Shown here: positions 47,138 to 57,074 of the stretch, one piece after another | How the letters are laid out: each line of letters starts with the position of its first letter | Position numbering within the stretch: the first letter of the stretch is position 1 | From: an uncultured Gammaproteobacteria bacterium | GTDB lineage: Bacteria; Pseudomonadota; Gammaproteobacteria; Steroidobacterales; UBA11654 | Assembly (NCBI GenBank): GCA_902553145.1 | Contig: CACDKD010000001.1 | Span: forward strand, 153,786 to 217,785 | DNA length: 64,000 nucleotides | Reading direction: 5' to 3' | Translations under genes and position numbers: made by a program | Notes under the pieces: model-generated | The model's input: only the letters and a program-made list of their open reading frames with translations | Databases searched by the model: none | What the model was told of the DNA's origin: nothing

Positions 47138-48146
47138 TTTAAAAGATTTTTTAGCTCAACTTCTAAATGGTCAAGACCTAACAGAAGATCAATCTGAAGA
47201 ATTGATGACAGCTCTAGCAGCAGGCTCTGTTGAACCAGCATTGGCAGGAGCTTTATTGGTCTGTTTAAGAATGAAAGGCGAGTCAGCTGAGGAAGTAAGA
47301 GGCTTTGCCAATGGCATGCGTAAGGCGGCCAAAGAAGTTGTGCTGGAGAACTCTTCAGAGCTTATCGATATTGTGGGAACAGGTGGAGACGGTTCGCACA
47401 GCTTTAATATATCAACAGGCGCAGCATTGCTGAGTGCTGCTTGTGGACTTAAAGTTGCAAAACATGGCAATCGATCAGTCTCAAGCAAATCCGGAAGCGC
47501 TGATTTACTCGAGTTTCTTGGTTATCGCTTTCCAATGAATGCAGATGGCGTCAAAGCACAAATAAAGAAAAACGGGTTTAGCTTTTTATTTGCCCCAAAC
47601 TTTCATCCAGCAATGAAACATATTGCGCCTATAAGACAAGCTTTAAAGGCAAGAACTGTTTTCAATATCCTTGGACCACTTACAAATCCAGCCAACCCAT
47701 CTTTTTATCTGCTCGGTGCATTTAGTTCTAAAATGGCATCACTGATGGCGTCTAGTTTGAGTGGTATGGACATGAACCGTGCATTTGTAATCCACGGATT
47801 AAATGGTTGGGATGAGCCAACACCGGCTTCTAATTTTGAACTATTCGATGTGAGAGAGGGTTCAATTTCTCACACAATCATTGATCCGTCTGAATATGGA
47901 ATTAAGAAATGCAAAGAGGAGGATCTGAAGGGGGGGACATCCGAAGTGAATGCCGAGGCACTGTTAAAAGTTTTTGAGGGCAAAGACAAAAGCGCTCATG
48001 AAGACGCATTGATTTTAAATGCCGGTTTAGCTCTTCAAGTTTCAGGTGAAGCAAAAGAGCTGAGAGATGGCATAGAAATTGCAAAAGAAACAATTAAGAG
48101 CGGCAAAGCAGAAGACTTTCTATCAAGCTTGAGGAACAATGAGTAA
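47127..48146 (+). CDS. trpD: Anthranilate phosphoribosyltransferase
   Basis: DIVGTGGDGSHSFNISTGAALLSAACGLKVAKHGNRSVSSKSGSADLLE. Confidence 0.96.
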   Translation: MIHDLKDFLAQLLNGQDLTEDQSEELMTALAAGSVEPALAGALLVCLRMKGESAEEVRGFANGMRKAAKEVVLENSSELIDIVGTGGDGSHSFNISTGAALLSAACGLKVAKHGNRSVSSKSGSADLLEFLGYRFPMNADGVKAQIKKNGFSFLFAPNFHPAMKHIAPIRQALKARTVFNILGPLTNPANPSFYLLGAFSSKMASLMASSLSGMDMNRAFVIHGLNGWDEPTPASNFELFDVREGSISHTIIDPSEYGIKKCKEEDLKGGTSEVNAEALLKVFEGKDKSAHEDALILNAGLALQVSGEAKELRDGIEIAKETIKSGKAEDFLSSLRNNE

Positions 48147-48963
48147 ACAGAAAAATAATTTTCTTCAAGCAATGGCTCTTTCAAGCATGAAAAGGCTTGA
48201 GAAAAATAAAGCCAATCAGTCCGAAAAAAGTCTCCTTAAGGCTTGTGAAGGAATTAAAAGGAAGCCTTTCGTCGAATTTCAATCGGGGTTTGTTTTCATT
48301 ACCGAGATAAAAAAATCCTCACCATCTTTGGGCCAGATATCAAAACCAGAATTTAATCTTTTTGAACAAGCCGAGGCTTATGCCAAGACTGGTTCAAATG
48401 TGATTTCTGTACTTACCGAACCATCAAAATTCAATGGCTCCTTGCAAGATTTAAATGATATTTCAAAAAGGTTCTCCGAAACCCCCACTATGCGAAAAGA
48501 CTTTTTGGTTGAGCCCTATCAAGTTTCTGAAGCCTTTTTAAATGGTGCAGGCGGCGTTCTTTTAATACTAGCCATGCTAAGCGATAGAATGCTTAAAATG
48601 ATGATTGAGCGTGCAATTAAGCATGAAATGTTTGTTCTTTTAGAGGCTTTTGATGAAGTGGATATGCAGCGCTCCAAAACCATCGTTTCGGAATTTGGCC
48701 TTCACAGCTCAAACATTCTCCTTGGTGTCAACTGCAGGGATCTAAGAACATTGGATGTCAACTTCTCAAGATTTGAGAATCTTTCCAGCTTAATTCCAGA
48801 GGATGTTGTTTGCATCGCCGAAAGCGGAATCACTGGAGCTTCTGAAATAGAGGTTTTATCAAATCTTGGTTACTCGGGCGCACTGATTGGAACGGCTCTG
48901 ATGCAGTCAGAAACTCCGGATCAATTATTAAAGGAGATGATGGCGGCATCGTCGGAAAAATAA
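48139..48963 (+). CDS. trpC: Indole-3-glycerol phosphate synthase
   Basis: FITEIKKSSPSLGQI, RKDFLVEPYQV, LGVNCRDLRTLDVN, CIAESGI. Confidence 0.95.
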   Translation: MSKQKNNFLQAMALSSMKRLEKNKANQSEKSLLKACEGIKRKPFVEFQSGFVFITEIKKSSPSLGQISKPEFNLFEQAEAYAKTGSNVISVLTEPSKFNGSLQDLNDISKRFSETPTMRKDFLVEPYQVSEAFLNGAGGVLLILAMLSDRMLKMMIERAIKHEMFVLLEAFDEVDMQRSKTIVSEFGLHSSNILLGVNCRDLRTLDVNFSRFENLSSLIPEDVVCIAESGITGASEIEVLSNLGYSGALIGTALMQSETPDQLLKEMMAASSEK

Positions 48964-49575
48964 ATGAAAACATTGATCAAAATATGCGGCATCAAAAGAT
49001 TGGATGACTTGGAGTGTGCCATACAGAATGGAGCAGATTTAATCGGGTTTGTTTTTGTAAAGTCTTCTCCGAGATATATCGAACCAAGCTCGGTTACCAA
49101 CTTATTGCAATCGGTACCTGAAAAGATAAAAACGGTTGCAGTTATGCAGCATGCAACACAAAACGATCTCGACTCTATACTAGATGCTTTTAAACCCAGA
49201 TATATTCAAACGGATGCCGATGATTTCTTATCGCTTGATTTGCCAAGCAATATTAAAAAAATTAGGGTTTATCGCGAGCAAGAGGATTTTGATTTATCGA
49301 GTATCGATGATGAATCGCTGGCGCTACTGGAGGGCCCAATCAGTGGTTCAGGCCAAATGGTCAATAAAGAATTCTTGAAGAAAGCATGCAAAAGAAAAAG
49401 ACTTCTGATCGCTGGAGGGCTCTCTCCTGAAAATATCCATAGTATCTTAAAAGAAGTGAAACCATATGGTGTGGATGTCAGTAGCGGAGTTGAAAGCAGC
49501 AGGGGAAATAAAAGTAAGGAAAAAATTATTCAATTCAATAAAATTGTGCGTACATTTGATGAGTCAAAACAATGA
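48964..49575 (+). CDS. trpF: Phosphoribosylanthranilate isomerase
   Basis: IKICGIKRLDDLECAIQNGADLIGFVFVKSSPRYI, LIAGGLSPENI, GVDVSSGVES. Confidence 0.95.
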   Translation: MKTLIKICGIKRLDDLECAIQNGADLIGFVFVKSSPRYIEPSSVTNLLQSVPEKIKTVAVMQHATQNDLDSILDAFKPRYIQTDADDFLSLDLPSNIKKIRVYREQEDFDLSSIDDESLALLEGPISGSGQMVNKEFLKKACKRKRLLIAGGLSPENIHSILKEVKPYGVDVSSGVESSRGNKSKEKIIQFNKIVRTFDESKQ

Positions 49576-50792
49576 AAAATAAAGATCAAAATCTATTAAG
49601 GGCATTACTCGATGGTGAGCTTCCTGATGAATCAGGAAGGTTCGGCAGTTTTGGAGGTCAATATGCACCCGAAACTCTAATGCCGGCTTTAAAAAAGCTA
49701 GAAAAAAACATCAAGATATTTTTGAATGACGAGGTATTCCAAGAAGAGTTCATAAATGAGCTGAACAGTTGGGCAGGTCGACCAACTGCACTTACGTATG
49801 CAAGCCAATTGAGTAAAAGGTGGGGAGTTGAGGTTTTTCTTAAAAGGGAAGATTTGACTCACACAGGTGCTCACAAGATCAACAATGCGCTTGGTCAAGC
49901 CATGCTTGCTAAGAAGTTGGGCGTGAAAAGGATTGTTGCAGAAACTGGCGCTGGCCAACACGGGGTGGCTTCAGCCGCAGCTTGTGCAAGACTGGGCCTT
50001 CCATGCACAGTTTACATGGGAGCAATAGATATTGAGCGACAAGCTCCAAATGTAGATCGCATGAAGCAATTGGGCACCGAAGTCATTTCTGTAATGAGCG
50101 GAGATCAAACCTTGAGAGCGGCCATCGATGAAGCATTCAGGGACTGGGTGTCTGACCCTGAAAATACACATTATATAATTGGTTCCGTTGTGGGTCCTCA
50201 TCCGTTCCCTTATTTGGTTAGGGAAATGCAGTCCATCATAGGCAAGGAGGCAAGACAACAAATGTTGGATGTTGGGGAAAATCTCCCGGATGCAGTGTTT
50301 GCTTGTGTTGGCGGTGGATCAAATGCAATCGGATTGTTTCATGCTTTTCTAGGAGATAAAGAAGTGGAGCTATTCGGAATAGAGGCAGGGGGAAGAAGCG
50401 ATGATTTGGGAGAGAATGCCGCAACACTTGCTTCAGGAAAACCAGGGATCCTTCATGGAACTTATTCCATGTTATTGCACGATGATAATGGGTTAATTCA
50501 AGAGACACATTCAGTTTCAGCTGGTCTTGACTATCCAGGTGTTGGTCCGGAGCACGCATTCTTGCAATCGATAAACCGAGTAAAATATACATCGGCAAGA
50601 GATGATGAAGCCTTGGAATTATTGAGAGAGGTTTGTGAACACGAAGGAATATTGCCTGCCATTGAAAGCTCTCATGCTTTTGTTGAGGCAAGAAAATGGG
50701 CCAGAGGAAACCAAGGAAAGCGAATATTAATTGGACTTTCTGGACGTGGCGATAAGGACATGCCAACTCTCAGCAAATTAATGAATGAATGA
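49572..50792 (+). CDS. trpB: Tryptophan synthase beta chain
   Basis: GSFGGQYAPETLMPAL, KREDLTHTGAHKINNALGQ, ACVGGGSNAIGLFHAF. Confidence 0.97.
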   Translation: MKNKDQNLLRALLDGELPDESGRFGSFGGQYAPETLMPALKKLEKNIKIFLNDEVFQEEFINELNSWAGRPTALTYASQLSKRWGVEVFLKREDLTHTGAHKINNALGQAMLAKKLGVKRIVAETGAGQHGVASAAACARLGLPCTVYMGAIDIERQAPNVDRMKQLGTEVISVMSGDQTLRAAIDEAFRDWVSDPENTHYIIGSVVGPHPFPYLVREMQSIIGKEARQQMLDVGENLPDAVFACVGGGSNAIGLFHAFLGDKEVELFGIEAGGRSDDLGENAATLASGKPGILHGTYSMLLHDDNGLIQETHSVSAGLDYPGVGPEHAFLQSINRVKYTSARDDEALELLREVCEHEGILPAIESSHAFVEARKWARGNQGKRILIGLSGRGDKDMPTLSKLMNE

Positions 50793-51558
50793 TCAAATGA
50801 TAGGCGGAAAATATATTGAGAAAAAAATAAGGGCTCCGAAAGCAGGGGGACCTGCGATTATCCCATTCATTACTGCAGGGTATCCAAACACTGAGGACTT
50901 CAAGCAAACACTCCATGAAATTGCAAAAAAAGCTGATGTGATTGAAATTGGCGTTCCATTTTCTGATCCCATGGCAGACGGGGTTACAATCCAGAGATCA
51001 AGTCATCTTGCAATAGAAAATGGAGTGACACTTACTTGGATCTTCGATCAGCTAAGAGAAATTAAATTAGACACCCCAATCGTTTTGATGAGCTATTTAA
51101 ATCCACTTTATGTATTTGGCATGAAAGAGCTTGTTGAAGCTTCAATCGCATCTGGCGTGGATGGTTTTATTGTTCCTGACTTGCCAATTGAGGAAAGCAA
51201 AGAACTCAATGAGCAATTGATGGATGCTGGCCTTGCTTTAATTCAATTGGTTACGCCGGCGACACCACTGGATAGGATCGAATTGATTGCTAATCAAAGT
51301 ACAGGATTTATATATGCTGTCACTGTCAAGGGAGTTACAGGCGGAGAAGATGCTTTATCTGCAGATGTAACAGACTACCTGAAGCAGGTTCAAGAGATCT
51401 CTAGAATACCCGTTTGTGCTGGATTTGGCATTAGAGAAAAGTCTGATGTAGAAATGATTGCCGATTATATTGATGGGGTCATTGTTGGTTCTGCAATTGT
51501 AGAAACAATTGAAAAGGGAAACAGCCCAACGGAATTCTTAGATCAACTTAAAAATTAA
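50785..51558 (+). CDS. trpA: Tryptophan synthase alpha chain
   Basis: FITAGYPNTEDF, EIGVPFSDPMADGVTIQRSS, GFIYAVTVKGVTGG, VCAGFGIREKSD. Confidence 0.96.
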   Translation: MNDQMIGGKYIEKKIRAPKAGGPAIIPFITAGYPNTEDFKQTLHEIAKKADVIEIGVPFSDPMADGVTIQRSSHLAIENGVTLTWIFDQLREIKLDTPIVLMSYLNPLYVFGMKELVEASIASGVDGFIVPDLPIEESKELNEQLMDAGLALIQLVTPATPLDRIELIANQSTGFIYAVTVKGVTGGEDALSADVTDYLKQVQEISRIPVCAGFGIREKSDVEMIADYIDGVIVGSAIVETIEKGNSPTEFLDQLKN

Positions 51559-52658
51559 AGGTCGAAATAAGAAATATATTTTTTAAATCTAGTTTCAACC
51601 TCTCCAGAAGCCCTAAAGAAATCTTTATAGGAATAAGAATGGCCTTCTTTTGATTTTTTACTTTTGATCCGTGCCGCTATTTTCTTTTCAAACCCTTCAT
51701 CCACTTTAATTGGGAATTTTTCAAATATACTATGGACACTCTTAATAGGCTCATCAATCAGCTCATCAAATTTTATGTCGATCACTCGATCTTGTGGAAT
51801 CAGCTCACGACTATTTAAAAGTTTCTCACTTGCTTGTTGCCAGTATGAAAGCATTTGTTCACCCACCAGAAGCGGATCGACATGATCCGAGTAGCCAAGC
51901 CTGAGATTGTAGGCAAGATTGCTGATTGATGGCATGCAGAATTTAGGATTTCGGTGTATAAAAATAAATCGAGCTTTCGGATAACAGTTACGAATTTCTT
52001 CTATGTGTTCTATGTGGCATGGATCCTTTAAGAGCCACATTATTTCATCCTCTTCAGTGGATAATGCATTCAGAAAAATTTGATGAACTCTGAATGAAGA
52101 TTTAAATGAAGAATCCGAGATGAACTTAAGGTAGTTAGGCAAATTTGCTGAATAAGCAAAGCTGATGCTTTTAAGATCGTATGCCGTGATCAGCTGACAC
52201 TCCTCTGGGTAAGACTGATGCATTGGATGAATATTTGCCAGTTGAGGTACCAGGCGATTGATGCTGAAAAGCTCAATTTGAGTTCTTATTTTCTTTACTA
52301 AGATTTGAATTTTGTTTTTTGCAACTGAGTTTGCTTGAAATATTTCCCAAGTAAATGGACTTCTCAAATATGAATGAGCATGCAATAAATCGAATAAGAA
52401 ACTAGTTCCTGATCGAGGCAACCCAGTAATAAAAATAGGACCATCCTTATTAAAAGGGCGGATGTTTTTGCTCATCATTTCCATGGACAATCTGGTATCG
52501 AGCCTCTTTGTCAGACCTTTATGGACCAGAAATTTCCCCAAGTCATTCAGTCTCGCATGATTTTGATAATCACCGACCAGAACATCCAATGCGTTTTGAA
52601 TGCTTGGGTCTAAGCTGAGAAGATCAGCGTCAATGGCTAATTTTTCTAAGTTTTGCAA
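51555..52658 (-). CDS. Sulfotransferase family protein
   Basis: PIFITGLPRSGTSFLFDLLHAH (PAPS 5'-phosphate loop); FIFIHRNPKFCMPSISNL (3'-phosphate motif region). Confidence 0.82.
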   Translation of the reverse strand: MQNLEKLAIDADLLSLDPSIQNALDVLVGDYQNHARLNDLGKFLVHKGLTKRLDTRLSMEMMSKNIRPFNKDGPIFITGLPRSGTSFLFDLLHAHSYLRSPFTWEIFQANSVAKNKIQILVKKIRTQIELFSINRLVPQLANIHPMHQSYPEECQLITAYDLKSISFAYSANLPNYLKFISDSSFKSSFRVHQIFLNALSTEEDEIMWLLKDPCHIEHIEEIRNCYPKARFIFIHRNPKFCMPSISNLAYNLRLGYSDHVDPLLVGEQMLSYWQQASEKLLNSRELIPQDRVIDIKFDELIDEPIKSVHSIFEKFPIKVDEGFEKKIAARIKSKKSKEGHSYSYKDFFRASGEVETRFKKYISYFDL

Positions 52659-52670
52659 AACAACCTGAGA

Positions 52671-54272
52671 TTACTGCTTTGGCTTAGATATTAGCAGAAC
52701 GATGAGTCCAATGGCGATAATTGAAAATGCAACCAATTGATTGAACCCGAGCAATACCGCTCCTACAATCAAAAAACCCACACCAATGATGCCCATGTAT
52801 AGTTGTCTTACAAAATAAGTGATATCTACCTGAGGCATGTCATGTTTATTTTCTTCTTCTAGGATCTTTCTCATAAGAGGCGGTATTGATTCAATGGTTT
52901 TTTTGATCTCAGGCAGATCCTTATGAATCTTTTTGAATGTATTTGTAATGCTGAGTTGCTCCATTCTCCATTCTTCCATCACGGGTTTTGCACTTGAGAC
53001 CAAATCCAGCTTTGGATAAAGCTGTCTTCCCAAACCTTCGATGTTTAGAAGGGTCTTTTCCAACTGTATCAGTTGAGGTTGATTGACCATGTTAAAGTCT
53101 CTCGCTGTCTCAAAAAGTCTGAAAAGCAACTGACCGAAGGATATTTCTTCAAGCGGTTTATCTGCGATGGGATCACACACGGTTCTAATTGCAGATTCAA
53201 ATTCATTGGCCTTGGTCTCCTCTGGAACCCAGCCGGCAGAAATAAAATTGTTTGCAATTTGTCCATAATCTTTCTCAAAGAATGCATTGAAGCTTTTGGC
53301 AAGATATTCTCTGTCTTTTTCATCAAGGCTGCCCACGATTCCAAAATCTACCGCAGCATATTTTGGATTTTTTGGGTCACTGACATCGACAAAAACATTT
53401 CCAGGATGCATGTCCGCATGAAAAAGATTGTGATGAAAAACTTGGGTAAAGAATATTCTGACCCCGTTTTTTGCCAAGCGCTCAAAGTCGACACCAAATT
53501 CATTTAGCTTTTCTATATTGTCTATGGGAATGCCACGAATTCTTTCTTGAACAAGGATATTTTTTCTACAAAAGCCCCAATGGATTTTCGGAACTTTTAT
53601 AATATCTGAGCCTTCCCAGTTTCTTCCTATTTGTGCACAGTTTGCTGCTTCTCTCATCAGGTCAAGCTCATGCAGAACTGTTTTTTGATAGTCCTCAACC
53701 ACTTCGATGGGTTTGAGCCTCTTCGTGATAGAGAACTTATCTAAAAGATTTGCCATCAAAAAAAGGATGTTCATATCTTCTTTTATCTGATCCCAAATAT
53801 TCGGTCTTATGATCTTAACGATGACTTCCTCGCCACTGGTGAGTTTTGCTGCGTGAGCTTGTGCGACAGAGGCTGAAGCCAAAGCCTTTGCATCAAATTC
53901 AGAGAAGACGTCATTGATTCCATCTGGATACGATGCATTCATGATCTCTAAAGCAAGCTCTTCAGAGAAGGGTGGAACATCATCTTGCAGCTTTGAAAGC
54001 TCTTTAGCAATGTCTTCAGGCAATAGATCAGGTCGGGTAGATAAGGATTGACCAAACTTGATATAAAGAGGACCTAATTCTTCAAACGCAAGCCTAATTC
54101 TTTCTCCTCTGGGTTGATTTGTTTTGCCTCTAAACCATCGTTTTGGCGATAGAAATAGGAATATCTTCGTGTGATTTTTTGACCCCAGTTCATTAATGAG
54201 TTCATCCAAATGAAATTTTATAAAAACATTCAGAACGAATGAAAATCTTCTCAATGCCCTTATGGTTGCCAA
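52671..54272 (-). CDS. ubiB: Ubiquinone biosynthesis atypical kinase UbiB
   Basis: LGPLYIKFGQSLSTRPDLLPEDIAKELSKLQDDVPPF, ASASVAQAHAAKL, HADMHPGNVFVD; C-terminal TM pair. Confidence 0.95.
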   Translation of the reverse strand: MATIRALRRFSFVLNVFIKFHLDELINELGSKNHTKIFLFLSPKRWFRGKTNQPRGERIRLAFEELGPLYIKFGQSLSTRPDLLPEDIAKELSKLQDDVPPFSEELALEIMNASYPDGINDVFSEFDAKALASASVAQAHAAKLTSGEEVIVKIIRPNIWDQIKEDMNILFLMANLLDKFSITKRLKPIEVVEDYQKTVLHELDLMREAANCAQIGRNWEGSDIIKVPKIHWGFCRKNILVQERIRGIPIDNIEKLNEFGVDFERLAKNGVRIFFTQVFHHNLFHADMHPGNVFVDVSDPKNPKYAAVDFGIVGSLDEKDREYLAKSFNAFFEKDYGQIANNFISAGWVPEETKANEFESAIRTVCDPIADKPLEEISFGQLLFRLFETARDFNMVNQPQLIQLEKTLLNIEGLGRQLYPKLDLVSSAKPVMEEWRMEQLSITNTFKKIHKDLPEIKKTIESIPPLMRKILEEENKHDMPQVDITYFVRQLYMGIIGVGFLIVGAVLLGFNQLVAFSIIAIGLIVLLISKPKQ

Positions 54273-54274
54273 CC

Positions 54275-55030
54275 TCAGTCCTTATAACCAATGTGAAGTG
54301 CGACGATTCCACCCGTAAGATTCTGAAATTCAGAACGATCAAAGCCGGCATTTAAGATCATCTGTTTCAACTTCTTTTGATCCGGATGCACTCGAATAGA
54401 TTCTGCCAGATACTGATAGCTTTCTCGGTCATTCGCGACCCACTCACCAAGTGTTGGAAGAATATTGAATGAATAAAGATCATAGATTGGGGAGAGCATC
54501 TCATTTGGTTTGGAAAATTCCAGTATCAACATCTTTCCACCCGGTTTAAGTACGCGATGCATTGATTTGAGGGCATTTTCTTTTACTGTCACATTCCTCA
54601 GGCCGAATGCAATCGTGACGCAATCGAAATGATTTTCTTCAAAGGGTAAATTTTCTGCGTCTGCCTGCATGACTTCTATATTTTTCAGTTTTCCCCTATC
54701 CAAAAGTCTGGATCTGCCTTCTTCAAGCATAGATTCATTGATGTCCGTCATAACCACCAATCCTGATTCACCCACTTGTTCTCGCAATAGTGCAGCAATG
54801 TCGCCTGTTCCGCCCGCTACATCGAGGGCTTTCATGCCAAGCTTCAGGCCTGTTTTAGTAAGCATGTAACGTTTCCATAGCCTGTGCACACCGATTGACA
54901 TCATGTCGTTCATGAGATCATAGTTGGTTGCAACAGAGTCAAAGACTTCTTTTACTTTTTCAGTTTTTTGCTCTTCTGTAACTGTTTCATACCCAAAGGA
55001 TGTTGTTTTATTGCTTTCTTTTTTACTCAT
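54275..55030 (-). CDS. ubiE: Ubiquinone/menaquinone methyltransferase UbiE
   Basis: [58 protein letters not shown]. Confidence 0.96.
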   Translation of the reverse strand: MSKKESNKTTSFGYETVTEEQKTEKVKEVFDSVATNYDLMNDMMSIGVHRLWKRYMLTKTGLKLGMKALDVAGGTGDIAALLREQVGESGLVVMTDINESMLEEGRSRLLDRGKLKNIEVMQADAENLPFEENHFDCVTIAFGLRNVTVKENALKSMHRVLKPGGKMLILEFSKPNEMLSPIYDLYSFNILPTLGEWVANDRESYQYLAESIRVHPDQKKLKQMILNAGFDRSEFQNLTGGIVALHIGYKD

Positions 55031-55926
55031 TTCTTTCCAGATCTTGGATGTGCCTTGTCATAGGTTTTCGAAAGATGTTCGAAATCTAGATGAGTATATA
55101 CTTGAGTGGTCGAAATGTCCTTATGCCCAAGTAATTCTTGCACGGCCCTTAAATCTCCACTCGCTTCTAGCATATGAGTTGCAAAACTATGCCTTAGCAA
55201 ATGCGGATAAACGTCTTGTTGAATTCCATTTTTTTTAGCCCAGTGTCTGATTCGGCTTTGAATCGATCTTCTGCTCAAACGGCTCCCTCTAGAACCAACA
55301 AAAAGTGCTTCTTCTGCTGGGTCTGCTAATTCATTTCTGCAAGACAGCCAGCCTTTCAATGACTTGATCGCCTCATTTCCTATCGGTAGCATCCTTGTTT
55401 TATCTCCTTTCCCTGTGACAGTTAAGCTTTTGTCCGATAAATTCAGGTCTATAGGATTCAAGCCAACAATCTCAGAGAGCCTTAATCCTGAAGAATAAAT
55501 GAGTTCCATTATTGCTTTATCACGAAGACTTACAGGGTCTGTCTCTTGAATATTCAAGAGCTGGTTGATTTGTTCTATGTCTAAAATCCCAGGAAGTTTC
55601 TTAGGCGCCTTAGGTGTTTTTACACCTTCTGCAGGATTGTTTTTGATCATACCTTCTCTCATAAGATAATTCATAAAGCTTCTGATTGCAGAGAGACGTC
55701 TTTGAATGCTTTTTGCTCCCAATCCTTCGATAAAGATCTGTGACGCATATGTTTTTATATGATGAGGCTTTACTTCCGCCCAACGAGACAATTTCTTAAC
55801 TTGAAGGTGGCGAGAGAAATGTTTCAAATCTCTTTGATAGCTCTTTATTGTATTTTGCGAATACCGACGCTCAGTCTCCAGATATCTAAAGAATGCATTA
55901 GTGAGTGCTAAAGCTTCTTTCTTCAT
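55027..55926 (-). CDS. xerC: Tyrosine recombinase XerC
   Basis: [56 protein letters not shown]. Confidence 0.92.
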   Translation of the reverse strand: MKKEALALTNAFFRYLETERRYSQNTIKSYQRDLKHFSRHLQVKKLSRWAEVKPHHIKTYASQIFIEGLGAKSIQRRLSAIRSFMNYLMREGMIKNNPAEGVKTPKAPKKLPGILDIEQINQLLNIQETDPVSLRDKAIMELIYSSGLRLSEIVGLNPIDLNLSDKSLTVTGKGDKTRMLPIGNEAIKSLKGWLSCRNELADPAEEALFVGSRGSRLSRRSIQSRIRHWAKKNGIQQDVYPHLLRHSFATHMLEASGDLRAVQELLGHKDISTTQVYTHLDFEHLSKTYDKAHPRSGKK

Positions 55927-57074
55927 TTAACCAATTCAGGGCCATCTATTTCTGAAATTTTGTTGAGCACATCAAAAGCTTCGTCTTTTTCACCAAGTTG
56001 AGCGAGGATCAATGCCAACTCGGTTTGTTTCTGAGAATCATTTTTAAGCTCAATGGAACGTTCTAAACATTGTTTTGCCTTGCTCCACAAACCCTCTCTT
56101 CGTGCAATACGACTTGCTGCAAGCCATAGATTTGAGTCTCTAGGCCTTTCTTTTAGCCAAACCTCAATCTGCGATGAAAGCCTTTCTAAATCTGATATTA
56201 GGAGATTTGAGTAGAGAGAAATATGATTTTCATCCCAGTAGGAGGGGATTGATTTTTTTAACTCATTTTCTGCTTTAATATGATCTTCTTTTCCCATCCA
56301 TAGTTCACATTTTGCAGTGATGAAGTCGGGCTGTTTATCCAAAGATCTCGGCAGACCGCCAAATAGATCTTCAACAGTTTTTTGTCCTCTTAGTTTTTTT
56401 GATAGCTTAAGGATAGTTTTCGATAATATCTTCCCATCTATAGTTTTTGCATATTTCGGCAATTGTCCAATGATGGATGGATCGCCAACAGCGCTTTTAA
56501 TCACGAATGAAAGATTTCTTGCTTCAGCATTTTTTGATGAGTCTTCTATGAGCTGATCTGCAAATTTCTGAGCCAATGAATATTCCTTAAGATCAATGAG
56601 GAGTTTGCATGCATGAGACAATATATAGGTTTTATGTTTGGGCTCTTCAGCAATCAATTTTTCTGCTATTTCAGAAATGGATTTGAAGTCATTCTCTTTT
56701 GCAGCTAGATTCATCCGATCAACGATGGCATTGATATTTTTTCCGTCAGATGAAATGGAAGAATCGAGTTTTTTCGACGCTTTTGCATTCAAGCCTTGGC
56801 CAATTAGAGTTTGAGCTTCATGATGTAATTTGACGGAACGTTCCTTGCTTCTAATTCCCATTTTTTCTCGAATCATTTTCGGCGATCTCCATGCAATTCC
56901 AAAAATGCGAAAGATAAAATATAAAACAATCAAACAAGCCACAAAAATGGGAATGGATGTTTCGATGGAGTAATTAAGAAACTCAATCAAAACATATCCA
57001 TTGTCTACAATAAGGTATTGCCATCCGACAAAGACTAAGAGCCCTAGAAGAATAAAAATTAAGAAAGACTTCAT
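55923..57074 (-). CDS. hemY: HemY-like TPR membrane protein
   Basis: Two N-terminal TM segments and TPR C-terminus (WLAASRIARREGLWSKAKQCLERSIEL); next to hemX-like gene. Confidence 0.8.
   Translation of the reverse strand: MKSFLIFILLGLLVFVGWQYLIVDNGYVLIEFLNYSIETSIPIFVACLIVLYFIFRIFGIAWRSPKMIREKMGIRSKERSVKLHHEAQTLIGQGLNAKASKKLDSSISSDGKNINAIVDRMNLAAKENDFKSISEIAEKLIAEEPKHKTYILSHACKLLIDLKEYSLAQKFADQLIEDSSKNAEARNLSFVIKSAVGDPSIIGQLPKYAKTIDGKILSKTILKLSKKLRGQKTVEDLFGGLPRSLDKQPDFITAKCELWMGKEDHIKAENELKKSIPSYWDENHISLYSNLLISDLERLSSQIEVWLKERPRDSNLWLAASRIARREGLWSKAKQCLERSIELKNDSQKQTELALILAQLGEKDEAFDVLNKISEIDGPELVK

Noticed and set aside
50236-50766. 176-aa minus-strand ORF opposite trpB
   Set aside because: Antisense to highly conserved trpB; composition (many H/L/P/Q) looks like a reverse-complement artefact.
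53073-53507. 144-aa plus-strand ORF opposite ubiB
   Set aside because: Shadow of a conserved gene with no recognisable family.
55027-55926. Tyrosine recombinase as an integron or mobile-element integrase
   Set aside because: Sequence and C-terminus match housekeeping XerC, and no att sites, cassettes or phage genes are adjacent.
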